Assembly: GCA_020025055.1 (NCBI GenBank)
Contig: JAHHST010000023.1
Location: 1-18,375 of the forward strand
Source: Longicatena sp.
GTDB taxonomy: Bacteria > Bacillota_I > Bacilli_A > Erysipelotrichales > Erysipelotrichaceae
Reading direction: 5' to 3'
DNA: 18,375 nucleotides
Each line of letters opens with the position of its first letter. Positions within the stretch are counted from its first letter, which is position 1. Below are positions 1 through 8,571 of this stretch, piece after piece. A program made the translations under genes and the position numbers. The notes beneath the pieces are model-generated. The model ran no database searches and was not told the DNA's origin. It worked only from the letters and a program-made list of their open reading frames with translations.

Positions 1-1235
1 TTGGAACAGTGAAAAACTATGAAAATCATATTGGAGAAACAGTAGGAATTGGAACTATAGGATATGCTGCACCAGAGCAATATATTGGAAATACGATAGG
101 AAGAACGGATGAAAGAACAGATATTTATGGATTAGGAATGACGCTATATCATGCATTGACAAATATTGATCCTTGTAAAAATATTATTTCTAATCATTCT
201 ATACGTTCAATAAACTCAAATTTATCTCATGGAATGGATTATATCATTCAAAAATGTACGAAAGATCAACCAAAAGAGCGTTATCAATCCTGTGTAGAAG
301 TATTGTATGATTTAGAAAATTATCAAAAACTAGAACCAATCTTTATCAAAAAGCAGAAAAGAAAGCTATATGTTTTTTTAATCGTTGCAGGTTTATCAGT
401 TATATGTTTCATCTTTTCTTTTATTTGTAAAGGAATGGCATATAAAAAAGCATCAGAAAGCTATGATTTTCTTTTAGAAGATGCTTTAAAAGAGAGTGAT
501 TACGATAAAAAAATTAAGTTATATCAACAGTGTATAGAGGTTCCTAGTAAAGAAGGTAAAAAAGATGCTTATTTAGGATTGATTCAAACATTTAAAGAAA
601 ATGATTCAAAGTTTAGCATAAAAGAAGCACAAATAATAGAGACATTAGTTAAAAATAATAAAAAAGATCTTCAAAAAAATAGTGAAAATTATGCAGATAT
701 TTGTTTTGAAATTGGAAAGCTATTTTGGTATTACTTTGATTATGGAAATGGAAAAGATAACCAATTAACTAAGGCGAAAAGTTCAATAGAGTGGTTTTGT
801 GATGTAATCAAGTACGCACCAAAGGATTATAAAAATTTAAATATGGCACAAGTATATGCAGATATAGGAATCTTTTATCGAGATATTACAATGCAAATTA
901 TAGAAGCAAATGATCAAGGGAAATATGATAAATTGTATCATCATTTATATGATTTTATGAATAGAATTGCGATGAATGAACACGAGCCAGAGATTATTCG
1001 ATTAGAGTGGATTGAGCTTACAAGAAGTGCATTACAACAATATGCGGAAAAGTTTAAGATGGATCATGTTTCTAAAGTAAATATAATGAAGTTATATGAT
1101 TTGGTAAACCAAACCTTGTCAATGATTCAATCGACAACAGAAAAAACGAATCAAATGAAACAAAATATAGAATCATTATTAAAAGACACCTTAATTGCGA
1201 TAGAAACAGGATATCAAATTGATGAAGGAGGATAA
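1..1235 (+). CDS. Membrane Ser/Thr protein kinase, 3' part (5' end outside window)
   Basis: The frame is open from the first bases of the window, so the GTG at 9 is probably internal and the ATP-binding lobe lies upstream. What remains starts in the activation segment: GTIGYAAPEQY matches kinase subdomain VIII (the APE motif) and DIYGLGMTLYHALT matches subdomain IX. A single hydrophobic helix follows at about residues 119-139 counted from the GTG, then a predicted outside region of about 265 residues. This region is helical, rich in Lys, Glu and Tyr, and resembles TPR-type repeats. The layout of cytoplasmic kinase, one membrane helix and extracytoplasmic sensor is the Hanks-type receptor kinase plan, but I see no PASTA domains. 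The stop lies 3 bases before the next start, and that gene's Shine-Dalgarno AAGGAGG (1225-1231) sits inside this gene, so the two are co-transcribed. The kinase call is firm; ligand and substrates are unknown. Confidence 0.85.
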   Translation, partial: GTVKNYENHIGETVGIGTIGYAAPEQYIGNTIGRTDERTDIYGLGMTLYHALTNIDPCKNIISNHSIRSINSNLSHGMDYIIQKCTKDQPKERYQSCVEVLYDLENYQKLEPIFIKKQKRKLYVFLIVAGLSVICFIFSFICKGMAYKKASESYDFLLEDALKESDYDKKIKLYQQCIEVPSKEGKKDAYLGLIQTFKENDSKFSIKEAQIIETLVKNNKKDLQKNSENYADICFEIGKLFWYYFDYGNGKDNQLTKAKSSIEWFCDVIKYAPKDYKNLNMAQVYADIGIFYRDITMQIIEANDQGKYDKLYHHLYDFMNRIAMNEHEPEIIRLEWIELTRSALQQYAEKFKMDHVSKVNIMKLYDLVNQTLSMIQSTTEKTNQMKQNIESLLKDTLIAIETGYQIDEGG

Positions 1236-1238
1236 TAT

Positions 1239-1493
1239 ATGGAAATAGAAGTGATGACTAATATGGCAATTTTCTTTTTTAGCTTTTTTCTTGTGTTTTT
1301 AGCAGTATCTATATATTTTTATATTTTATATGATGTTCCACAATTATATAAAGAATTATCAGGTAAATCAGTTAAAAATATCATGGCATCCATGAAACAT
1401 TCTACTTTTTATCCTATGAAAAAGCAGCGGAAACAAAAGATGTTGAAATATGATCAAACAGTTTTATTAGATAAATATAAAAGGAAGCGATAG
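1239..1493 (+). CDS. Small single-pass membrane protein with C-terminal TVLLD motif
   Basis: This 84-residue protein has a hydrophobic helix at about residues 9-31. A short juxtamembrane segment (YKELSGKSVKNIMASMK) follows, then a strongly basic tail carrying DQTVLLD (Thr74). The start is well supported: AAGGAGG at 1225-1231 precedes ATG 1239 by 7 bases. It is sandwiched between the kinase and a very large surface protein, with gaps of 3 and 1 bases. From memory, small proteins in kinase/FHA clusters of gut Bacillota have a similar SGK-type juxtamembrane segment and TTVL-like tail motifs. TVLL also fits the FHA ligand pattern pT-x-x-L. I therefore infer that Thr74 may be phosphorylated by the neighbouring kinase and read by an FHA protein. 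No family name can be assigned from sequence alone. Confidence 0.75.
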   Translation: MEIEVMTNMAIFFFSFFLVFLAVSIYFYILYDVPQLYKELSGKSVKNIMASMKHSTFYPMKKQRKQKMLKYDQTVLLDKYKRKR

Positions 1494-1494
1494 G

Positions 1495-4400
1495 ATGGAC
1501 AAAAAATATAAAAAAATAAGATTTAAAAGTTATATTTATATGATTGTTTTTGTTCTTGTTTGGAATATAGTCCCAATGAATTTCATAGAAATTCTTGGGA
1601 AGAATACAACTTTACCTATGGATCATTTAGAAAATCTTATAAATGTACAAAATGATGATACAAAAGGAAAGGTCAATGTTCGTTTTGAGAATGGACAGCA
1701 GAAAGATTATCTGTTAACTATTGAACCTTATCAAGGATGGGAAATTTCTAGTGTAAAGAATCATAATGGAGTAGAAATAGCAGAAACTTCAAATAATGGA
1801 GAAGGAATTTATGAATACCGAATTCTCAATATAGAAACAAATCAAACGATTTATATCACTTATAATAAAGTAGAACAGAGTGATGAAAAAATGGAAGTAA
1901 AGTATGACAATGTACTTTATCAAAAAGATCATACATTGATTGTGAAAAAAGGAAACAATATTAAATTATCTTCAACTAGACGATTTGAAATAAAGTATTT
2001 TCAGGAGTTAGATTATCAAAAAGCAGAGTATTATGAGGATATAAAAAAATATTGTATCGAAATCATAAATAATAAAGAAATAGAAATATTAAAAATATTT
2101 GAAGGAAGGAAAAGTTCATGTAAAAAATTTTATACAGATCCAAAAGAAAATCAAAAAAATTTAGAGGAGAAGTTGTCATTTCATATTGTAAAGGAGGATA
2201 TAGAGAAGCCTAATATAGATATTCGCGGTATACAAAATGAGGGATATTACGTAGATGATACGAATCTTTTGATTGATGTAACAGATAAAGAGTCAGGGAT
2301 TGATCAAGTAGAGTATGCAATTTCAGATCAAAGTCAATCAAGAACTATCTATACATTGTTATATCAACATGAAAAGAATCAGCCTATTGTATTTGATTTA
2401 AAAAATTTAAATGTCCCAATCCATGTAAAAGAACATAATTATGAAAACGTAGAAATAAAAGTCAAAGTTAGGGATCGAGCAGGAAATGTGACAGAAGTAA
2501 CAAGAATCATACATATAAATTGTACAAAGCCTACACTTGTAACGTTTGTAACAAATAAAAATAATCAAGTGATTCAAGAGGATTCTTATACAAAAGCAGA
2601 TGCACAGTTTCATATAGAAATAAAGGATAGAAATTTTGACCCTAAAAATGTAGTTATTAATGGAAAATATGAAGAACTTATTTGGAAGAAAGAAGATGGT
2701 AAGTATTGTGCAAGCATCAAACTGAATCATAATAAGAAGTATTTTTTTGTGTGTGATTACGTAAATAAGTATTATCCTAAAGGTATTGGAAAAGTAGAAC
2801 GTAATATAACTATTGATACGGAACCACCCTATGGATTACAAATTGAATATCAGGTAACCACGATGAGTAAAATTTTAAAAAAATTAGGTATTTATAATAC
2901 ACCAATAAATGTAATACTAAAAGCAAAAGAAAATACGTCAGGAATCGATCGATTTATATATACTTATAAAAATAAGGAAATAACAATACCAGGGAATCAT
3001 ATTCAATATGATTCTAAAACTAATACGTATTTTTATACTTTTAAGATTCAACCACAATATAAAGGACATGTAACATTTAGTGCCTATGATAAAGTAGGAC
3101 TAGCCGCAACATATGAAGATGATGAAATAATTGTAGATAGTGAGGCACCACATATTGAAATTCAAAATGTGGAAGACGGAAGGTTTTATAATCAAGATCA
3201 AAGAGTTGTGATTCAAGTAAATGAAAAAAACTATCGTAAAGAAGATGTAGAAAATCAACGATTTACAATTCAAATTACAAAAGATAAAAAGGATATAGGA
3301 TTTCAAATAGATACAAATGATGTTTTCGATGGCACTTATCAAAAAACACTTGTATTTCATGAAGATGGCGAGTACAAGATTCATATTCAATATATTGATT
3401 GTGCAGGGAATAAAGCTAGTAAAAAAGTGACATTTATCATTGATCAAACCAAACCTAAAATTCAGATTTCATATGATCAAAATGAAGTTAAAAATAAACA
3501 ATATTTTAATAAACCTAGAAATGCTACAGTGCTTATAAAGGAACATAATTTCGATGAGAAAAAAGTATTTGTTTACTTAAGGAAAGATGGAAAGAAATAT
3601 GAAAATATAAAGTGGGAACATGAAGGAGATTATCATAAAGCAGTGATTCATTTTTTAGAAGATGGAAAATATGAATTTAATATTGCAGGTGTAGATCAAG
3701 CTGGAAATGATAATTCAAGCATTGATTATGGTGGCTCTATCGCAACAAATGAATTTATTATTGATCAAAGTGCTCCTACAAAGCTAAATATAGCGATTGA
3801 TAATGAATCTTTGATAGAACAACATTCGACTATTACATTTCATACATTTTACAAGAATGAAAAAAAGGTAATATTAGAAGCAGATTGTGGTATTAGTGGA
3901 GAAGAAAAGTTAGAATATCAAAAAGTAGATCCAGTTATAAGTTATAAGCCATATGGAAAATGGACTAAATATGATAAAAATACTGGAATCAAAATAAAAC
4001 CAAATGAGAAATGTATTATTTATTTTAAAGCAAGGGATCGAGCAGGAAATGAATCTATTGTTCATTCTACAGGAATTATTGTAGATGATAAGAATATACT
4101 TGTTAGAATAGAGAATCAAAAGCCATCTACAATAATAAGTAATAAAAGTATGATCATAGATGTAAAAGCTAGTGAATGTAAAAATAATAAAGAAGTTTAT
4201 TCTGGTATTCATAAGATTTCTTATTGTATTTATACATTAGATACAAAGGTAAAAGAAAAAAAGGTGATTTTTGATAAAAATTCTTTAACGGATGAAGCGT
4301 TATTAGATGATTGTAAACTTGCATATGAATGGAATGGAAAGATTTTTATAGATAGTCAAAAATTTAATAGTAATCATGTAATTGTGGAAATAACATGTAT

Positions 4401-6210
4401 GGATAATGCAGGAAATAAGTATGTAACATCAACAAAAGATGGTGAAATAAAGATTGATGTCACGATTCCAACGATTGATGTTGAATATAACAATAACAAA
4501 ATAGGTAATTATCCATATTTTAATACAAGTCGAATCGCTACGATTACAGTTACAGAGAGAAATTTTAATCCTAAGGATGTTAGAATGACTGTAGTGAGTA
4601 GTTGTGCAAAAAAACCAAAGCAAGCTCCTTGGAGAAAAATAAAGGGAACGAATAATTATGATGATACAAGATGGATTACAACTATTTCTTATCTAGAGGA
4701 GTCAGATTATTTATTTGATATTAGTTATCAAGATTCTGCAGGAAATTTATGTAAGAAAGTAAATTATCATGATAGTGTGGCACCGAAACGATTTACGATT
4801 GATAAAACTAGGCCAACGGTTCATGTTGTATATGATAATAATTCTGCAAAAAATAAAAATTATTATCAACAAGCTAGAGTAGCAACAATTATCATTGATG
4901 AAATAAACTTTGCTGCTAAAAATGTAAAAATTCATTTAGACGCAAGTATAGATGGAAAAAGAAAAGCATTACCTAAAGTTAGTAAATGGATTCATAAAGG
5001 TAATCGGCATATTGCAAAAGTAACTTATCATCAAGATGGATGGTATAAGTTCGATATTGATGTTGTAGATCAAGCGGGTAATCGTTCAAAACAATTTATA
5101 GCACAAGAATTTTATATTGATCAAACAAATCCAACAATCAGCATTCAGGGTGTTCGAAAATATGGATCATATAAACATGAAGTTGCCCCAATCATAACTT
5201 TTAAAGATGTAAATTTTGATAGGAAGAATGTGAAAATTACTTTACATAAATCAAAAGAAGGGGATATGAAAATCGATGGAACATATAAAAAACTTCATAA
5301 TGGAGTTATCTTTAAATTTAATAATTTTGATAAAAATATAAAAAATGATGACATTTATACGCTAAATGTATCTGTTCGCGATCGTGCTGGTAACACGAAA
5401 ACAAAAGAAATTCAATTTGCTATAAATCGTTTTGGTTCCATTTATGAGTTAAATAAAGAGTTTGTAGACAAGAATGGAAAATTTCATAAAGAAATGGAAT
5501 CGATAAGCATAACAGAAAAAAATCCTACGAAATTACAGGATATACAAGTACTGTTATTTAAAAATAATAAAACATTTAAGTTGATTCCGAACAAGGATTA
5601 TAAACTTATTGAAAGAGGTGGAAAGAAAGTTTGGTATGAGTATACATATCAATTGTATAAAGAAAATTTTAAAGATGATGGAGTTTATAAAATTGTATTA
5701 CATTCAAAAGATGAAGCTGGGAATGTTTCAGAAAATCAGTATCATGTAAAACATGCAAAAATTCAATTTGGAATTGATCAAACAAAACCCATTTTACATG
5801 TTATGGATTTAAAAGATGGTATGACTTATCCAAATAAGTCTAAGATAGTGAATATGATTGTTGATGATAATTTCGTACTTTCATCTATTTACGTGTATTT
5901 AGATGGAAATAAGGAACCTTATAAAATATGGAATGCACAAGAAATTCAAGAAATAAAAGAGAAGCATGAAGAATTTACGTTCACAATTTTAGGTAATTCA
6001 AAAAAAGCGCATCATCTTAAAATCGTATGTGTTGATGAAGCAGGAAATAAAACAAGTAAAGAAGTTCATAATTTTTATATAACTACAGATATAGTTATAC
6101 GTTTTTTTCATAATAAAGTATTGTTGTATGGAAGTATAGGAATTCTTAGTATCATAACTTTAGCTTCTATGTATTATTTAAATAAGAAAAAAGTGAAAAA
6201 AGAAGAATAG
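1495..6210 (+). CDS. Large membrane-anchored surface protein with about 12 Ig-like repeats
   Basis: This 1571-residue protein begins with a basic stretch and a hydrophobic helix (about 12-31), which is a signal peptide or anchor. A domain of about 70 residues beginning VNVRFENGQQ resembles bacterial surface 'repeat' modules. The rest is a chain of Ig-like units of 100-120 residues. Their boundaries show as linkers of the form F-x-I-D-x-T-x-P (for example FIIDQTKP, FTIDKTRP, FYIDQTNP), and each unit has a D-x-AGN strand near its end (about residues 325, 633, 733, 846, 967, 1078, 1191, 1294, 1405 and 1513, plus degenerate copies near 420 and 530). A membrane helix near 1541-1560 and the tail NKKKVKKEE anchor the C-terminus; there is no LPXTG sorting signal. 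Start ATG 1495 has AAGGAAG at 1481-1487. It is the last gene of the kinase operon. It probably acts as a stalk or adhesin-like surface structure; binding partner unknown. Confidence 0.85.
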   Translation: MDKKYKKIRFKSYIYMIVFVLVWNIVPMNFIEILGKNTTLPMDHLENLINVQNDDTKGKVNVRFENGQQKDYLLTIEPYQGWEISSVKNHNGVEIAETSNNGEGIYEYRILNIETNQTIYITYNKVEQSDEKMEVKYDNVLYQKDHTLIVKKGNNIKLSSTRRFEIKYFQELDYQKAEYYEDIKKYCIEIINNKEIEILKIFEGRKSSCKKFYTDPKENQKNLEEKLSFHIVKEDIEKPNIDIRGIQNEGYYVDDTNLLIDVTDKESGIDQVEYAISDQSQSRTIYTLLYQHEKNQPIVFDLKNLNVPIHVKEHNYENVEIKVKVRDRAGNVTEVTRIIHINCTKPTLVTFVTNKNNQVIQEDSYTKADAQFHIEIKDRNFDPKNVVINGKYEELIWKKEDGKYCASIKLNHNKKYFFVCDYVNKYYPKGIGKVERNITIDTEPPYGLQIEYQVTTMSKILKKLGIYNTPINVILKAKENTSGIDRFIYTYKNKEITIPGNHIQYDSKTNTYFYTFKIQPQYKGHVTFSAYDKVGLAATYEDDEIIVDSEAPHIEIQNVEDGRFYNQDQRVVIQVNEKNYRKEDVENQRFTIQITKDKKDIGFQIDTNDVFDGTYQKTLVFHEDGEYKIHIQYIDCAGNKASKKVTFIIDQTKPKIQISYDQNEVKNKQYFNKPRNATVLIKEHNFDEKKVFVYLRKDGKKYENIKWEHEGDYHKAVIHFLEDGKYEFNIAGVDQAGNDNSSIDYGGSIATNEFIIDQSAPTKLNIAIDNESLIEQHSTITFHTFYKNEKKVILEADCGISGEEKLEYQKVDPVISYKPYGKWTKYDKNTGIKIKPNEKCIIYFKARDRAGNESIVHSTGIIVDDKNILVRIENQKPSTIISNKSMIIDVKASECKNNKEVYSGIHKISYCIYTLDTKVKEKKVIFDKNSLTDEALLDDCKLAYEWNGKIFIDSQKFNSNHVIVEITCMDNAGNKYVTSTKDGEIKIDVTIPTIDVEYNNNKIGNYPYFNTSRIATITVTERNFNPKDVRMTVVSSCAKKPKQAPWRKIKGTNNYDDTRWITTISYLEESDYLFDISYQDSAGNLCKKVNYHDSVAPKRFTIDKTRPTVHVVYDNNSAKNKNYYQQARVATIIIDEINFAAKNVKIHLDASIDGKRKALPKVSKWIHKGNRHIAKVTYHQDGWYKFDIDVVDQAGNRSKQFIAQEFYIDQTNPTISIQGVRKYGSYKHEVAPIITFKDVNFDRKNVKITLHKSKEGDMKIDGTYKKLHNGVIFKFNNFDKNIKNDDIYTLNVSVRDRAGNTKTKEIQFAINRFGSIYELNKEFVDKNGKFHKEMESISITEKNPTKLQDIQVLLFKNNKTFKLIPNKDYKLIERGGKKVWYEYTYQLYKENFKDDGVYKIVLHSKDEAGNVSENQYHVKHAKIQFGIDQTKPILHVMDLKDGMTYPNKSKIVNMIVDDNFVLSSIYVYLDGNKEPYKIWNAQEIQEIKEKHEEFTFTILGNSKKAHHLKIVCVDEAGNKTSKEVHNFYITTDIVIRFFHNKVLLYGSIGILSIITLASMYYLNKKKVKKEE

Positions 6211-6218
6211 ATTTATAG

Positions 6219-6247
6219 AAAGACACTATATATAAGGTGTCTTTTTT
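6219..6247 (+). terminator. Rho-independent terminator after the surface-protein operon
   Basis: A perfect 8-bp stem, AAAGACAC (6219-6226) with GTGTCTTT (6237-6244), encloses a 10-base loop and is followed by T residues through 6247. It begins 9 bases after the stop of the Ig-like protein and separates that operon from pcrA. Confidence 0.9.
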
Positions 6248-6303
6248 ATTTTATAAGGAAAATTATAAAAAAAAGACAATGGATGAAGAAATCATATCAA
6301 AAG

Positions 6304-6314
6304 TATAGTATAAT
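6304..6314 (+). promoter_or_regulatory. Probable -10 region of the pcrA promoter
   Basis: A consensus TATAAT lies at 6309-6314, overlapped by TATAGT at 6304-6309, in the 85-base gap after the terminator. No good TTGACA-like -35 box is found 16-18 bases upstream; TGGATG at 6280-6285 is the best and is weak. Position just before the strong Shine-Dalgarno of pcrA is the main support. Confidence 0.5.
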
Positions 6315-6331
6315 AATGCGGAGGTGATTTT

Positions 6332-8560
6332 GTGTCGTTATTAGATAATTTAAACAAACAACAAAGAGAAGCATGTGAAGTCGTTGATCAGCATTTACGT
6401 ATTATTGCAGGTGCTGGTAGTGGAAAAACTAGAGTGGTAACGACAAGAATCGCATATTTAATTGAAGAATTAAATGTACTTCCAAATAAAATTTTAGCAA
6501 TTACGTTTACTAATAAAGCAGCAAGGGAAATGAAAGAGCGTGTAGAGAGTATGTTAGGAGATATTGCACAAGCTGTTCGAATTTCGACTATTCACTCTTT
6601 TTGTGTACGTTTATTAAGAGAAGATATTCTAGAATTAGGGTATCCACGTAATTTTACAATAGTAGATAGTGATGATCAAAAAAGTATTTTAAGAGATGCA
6701 TACAAACAGATGAATATTGATGTTAAAAGCTATAGTTATGCATCTGTTTTAGGGTATATTAGTGCTAATAAAACAAATTTTGTAGATCCTATTATGGCTA
6801 AGGCAAATGCTGGAGTGTGGGCACAAGAACAAATTAAGGCGGATGTATATGCTTTTTATGAAAAACGATTAAAAGAAATGTATGCACTTGACTTTGATGA
6901 TTTATTAATTTTTACTTATCATATTTTAAATGAATATTCAGAAGTACGAAATAAGTGGCAACGTAGATTTACTTATTTACATGTAGATGAATTCCAGGAT
7001 GTAGATATGTTACAATATTCGATTATTCGCTTATTAACTGGAAAAGATAGCTTTTTATGTGTAGTTGGAGATCCAGATCAAACAATTTATACATGGCGTG
7101 GAGCTCAAGTGGATATCATTATGAATTTTCAGAAAGATTTTAAAAATAGCAAAACCGTAGTTTTGAATGAAAATTATCGTTCTACACAGACAATTTTGGA
7201 TTGTGCGAATATGCTGATAAAAAATAACCGAAATCGTGTGGATAAAGATTTATTTACTAATCGTGGAATGGGAGAATCGGTAGTTCATTTTACCGCAACA
7301 GATGATGCTAGTGAGCCATTATGGGTAGCAAGTCGAATTATGGAAATTCATCATCAAAATATTCCTTATCGAGAAATTGCTGTATTATATCGTTCCAATT
7401 ATTTATCAAGAGGACTTGAAAAATCATTATTAAATTTACATATTCCTTATCGTATTTATGGAGGCGTTCGATTCTATGATCGAGCTGAAATAAAGGATTC
7501 TTTAAGTTATTTAAGGTTACTTGCGCCAAAACATGCGCGAGATGATAAAGAATTATATAAGAATTTATCAATCAAACGTATCATCAATATGCCAAAACGT
7601 GGAATTGGTGCAAAGACAATGGAATTAATCGAAGCACAAGCAGAGCATGATGAAACGAATATGTATGAAATTATTAAAAACTATGAAATTGGTAAAGGAA
7701 AAGCAAAAGCAAATATTCAGGCGTTTGTTGAATTAATTGAAAAATATCGTAGTTTGGTAGATACAATTTCAATTGATCAAATCTTAGAACAATTACTTGA
7801 AGAGAGTGGTTATATTGCAATGTTGCAAGAAGATAAGGAAATTGAGCGTTTAGAAAATATTAAGGAATTAATTAGCGATATTGCAAAATATGTAGAAGAT
7901 CATCCAGATGGTACGCTTGATGATTATTTACAAGAAATTGCATTATATACAGATAAAGAGGCAGAAGAAAAAGGGGATTATGTACAATTAATGACCATTC
8001 ATGCTGCCAAAGGATTAGAGTTTAATTATGTATTTGTATATAGTTTGTCTGAAGGAATTTTCCCTAGTGAAAAAAGTGTTGCTGAGGGAGGAAATCAAGC
8101 ATTAGAGGAAGAAAGACGTTTGGCTTATGTTGCTTTCACTCGTGCTAAGAAACAATTATTTTTATCAAATTCTTATGGATATAGCTATGTACTAGATAAA
8201 GTAAAAACTCCATCAAGATTTATTCTAGAATTACCACAAGAGTATATTCAAGAAGTAGGTGCAAAACCACAGAATCGTTTTGAAAGTCATTCGGGATTTA
8301 GTGGAAATGATTTCTTTGCACAACAGAATAAAAATTATGTAAGAACACAAACAATACATCAAGATGTTTTACAAAAACAAGAAGAAATTATAAAACCTAA
8401 GAAAAAAGGAAAAATACGTAAAGGGGACTTAGTTACCCATGTATCTTTTGGAGATGGAGTTGTTATTAAAGTAGAAGATTCACTTGCAACCATTGCATTT
8501 GATAAAAAATTCGGTATTCGAAAAATTGACATTCATCATCCATCAATTCAAAAAAAATAG
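6332..8560 (+). CDS. pcrA: ATP-dependent DNA helicase PcrA (UvrD/Rep family, SF1A)
   Basis: This is the 3'-5' DNA helicase used in Gram-positive repair, replication restart and transcription-coupled processes. All SF1 motifs are present in order: Walker A GAGSGKT (residues 27-33), Ia FTNKAAREM, Walker B/II VDEFQD, III GDPDQTIYTWRGA, IV NENYRST, V MTIHAAKGLEF, and VI EERRLAYVAFTRAKK. The last 50 or so residues (KKGKIRKGDLVTHVSFGDG onward) form the Tudor-like C-terminal domain typical of PcrA, which contacts RNA polymerase. The length of 742 residues is normal. The start is GTG at 6332, chosen because GGAGGTGAT (6320-6328) is correctly spaced before it and the protein begins with the family-typical LLDNLNKQQREAC. 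The stop overlaps the Shine-Dalgarno of ligA, so both are one transcription unit, as in Bacillus and Staphylococcus. Confidence 0.98.
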   Translation: MSLLDNLNKQQREACEVVDQHLRIIAGAGSGKTRVVTTRIAYLIEELNVLPNKILAITFTNKAAREMKERVESMLGDIAQAVRISTIHSFCVRLLREDILELGYPRNFTIVDSDDQKSILRDAYKQMNIDVKSYSYASVLGYISANKTNFVDPIMAKANAGVWAQEQIKADVYAFYEKRLKEMYALDFDDLLIFTYHILNEYSEVRNKWQRRFTYLHVDEFQDVDMLQYSIIRLLTGKDSFLCVVGDPDQTIYTWRGAQVDIIMNFQKDFKNSKTVVLNENYRSTQTILDCANMLIKNNRNRVDKDLFTNRGMGESVVHFTATDDASEPLWVASRIMEIHHQNIPYREIAVLYRSNYLSRGLEKSLLNLHIPYRIYGGVRFYDRAEIKDSLSYLRLLAPKHARDDKELYKNLSIKRIINMPKRGIGAKTMELIEAQAEHDETNMYEIIKNYEIGKGKAKANIQAFVELIEKYRSLVDTISIDQILEQLLEESGYIAMLQEDKEIERLENIKELISDIAKYVEDHPDGTLDDYLQEIALYTDKEAEEKGDYVQLMTIHAAKGLEFNYVFVYSLSEGIFPSEKSVAEGGNQALEEERRLAYVAFTRAKKQLFLSNSYGYSYVLDKVKTPSRFILELPQEYIQEVGAKPQNRFESHSGFSGNDFFAQQNKNYVRTQTIHQDVLQKQEEIIKPKKKGKIRKGDLVTHVSFGDGVVIKVEDSLATIAFDKKFGIRKIDIHHPSIQKK

Positions 8561-8571
8561 GAGGTATACAT

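Noticed and set aside
9..11. GTG as the start of the kinase gene
   Set aside because: It falls inside the activation segment of the kinase domain, the frame is open to the window edge, and there is no Shine-Dalgarno; the real start is upstream.
2407..4935. Several minus-strand open frames of 60-115 codons inside the Ig-like gene
   Set aside because: They are rich in Ile, Phe, Tyr, Cys and Asn from AT-rich antisense sequence, lack ribosome sites and domain features, and lie opposite a clear gene.
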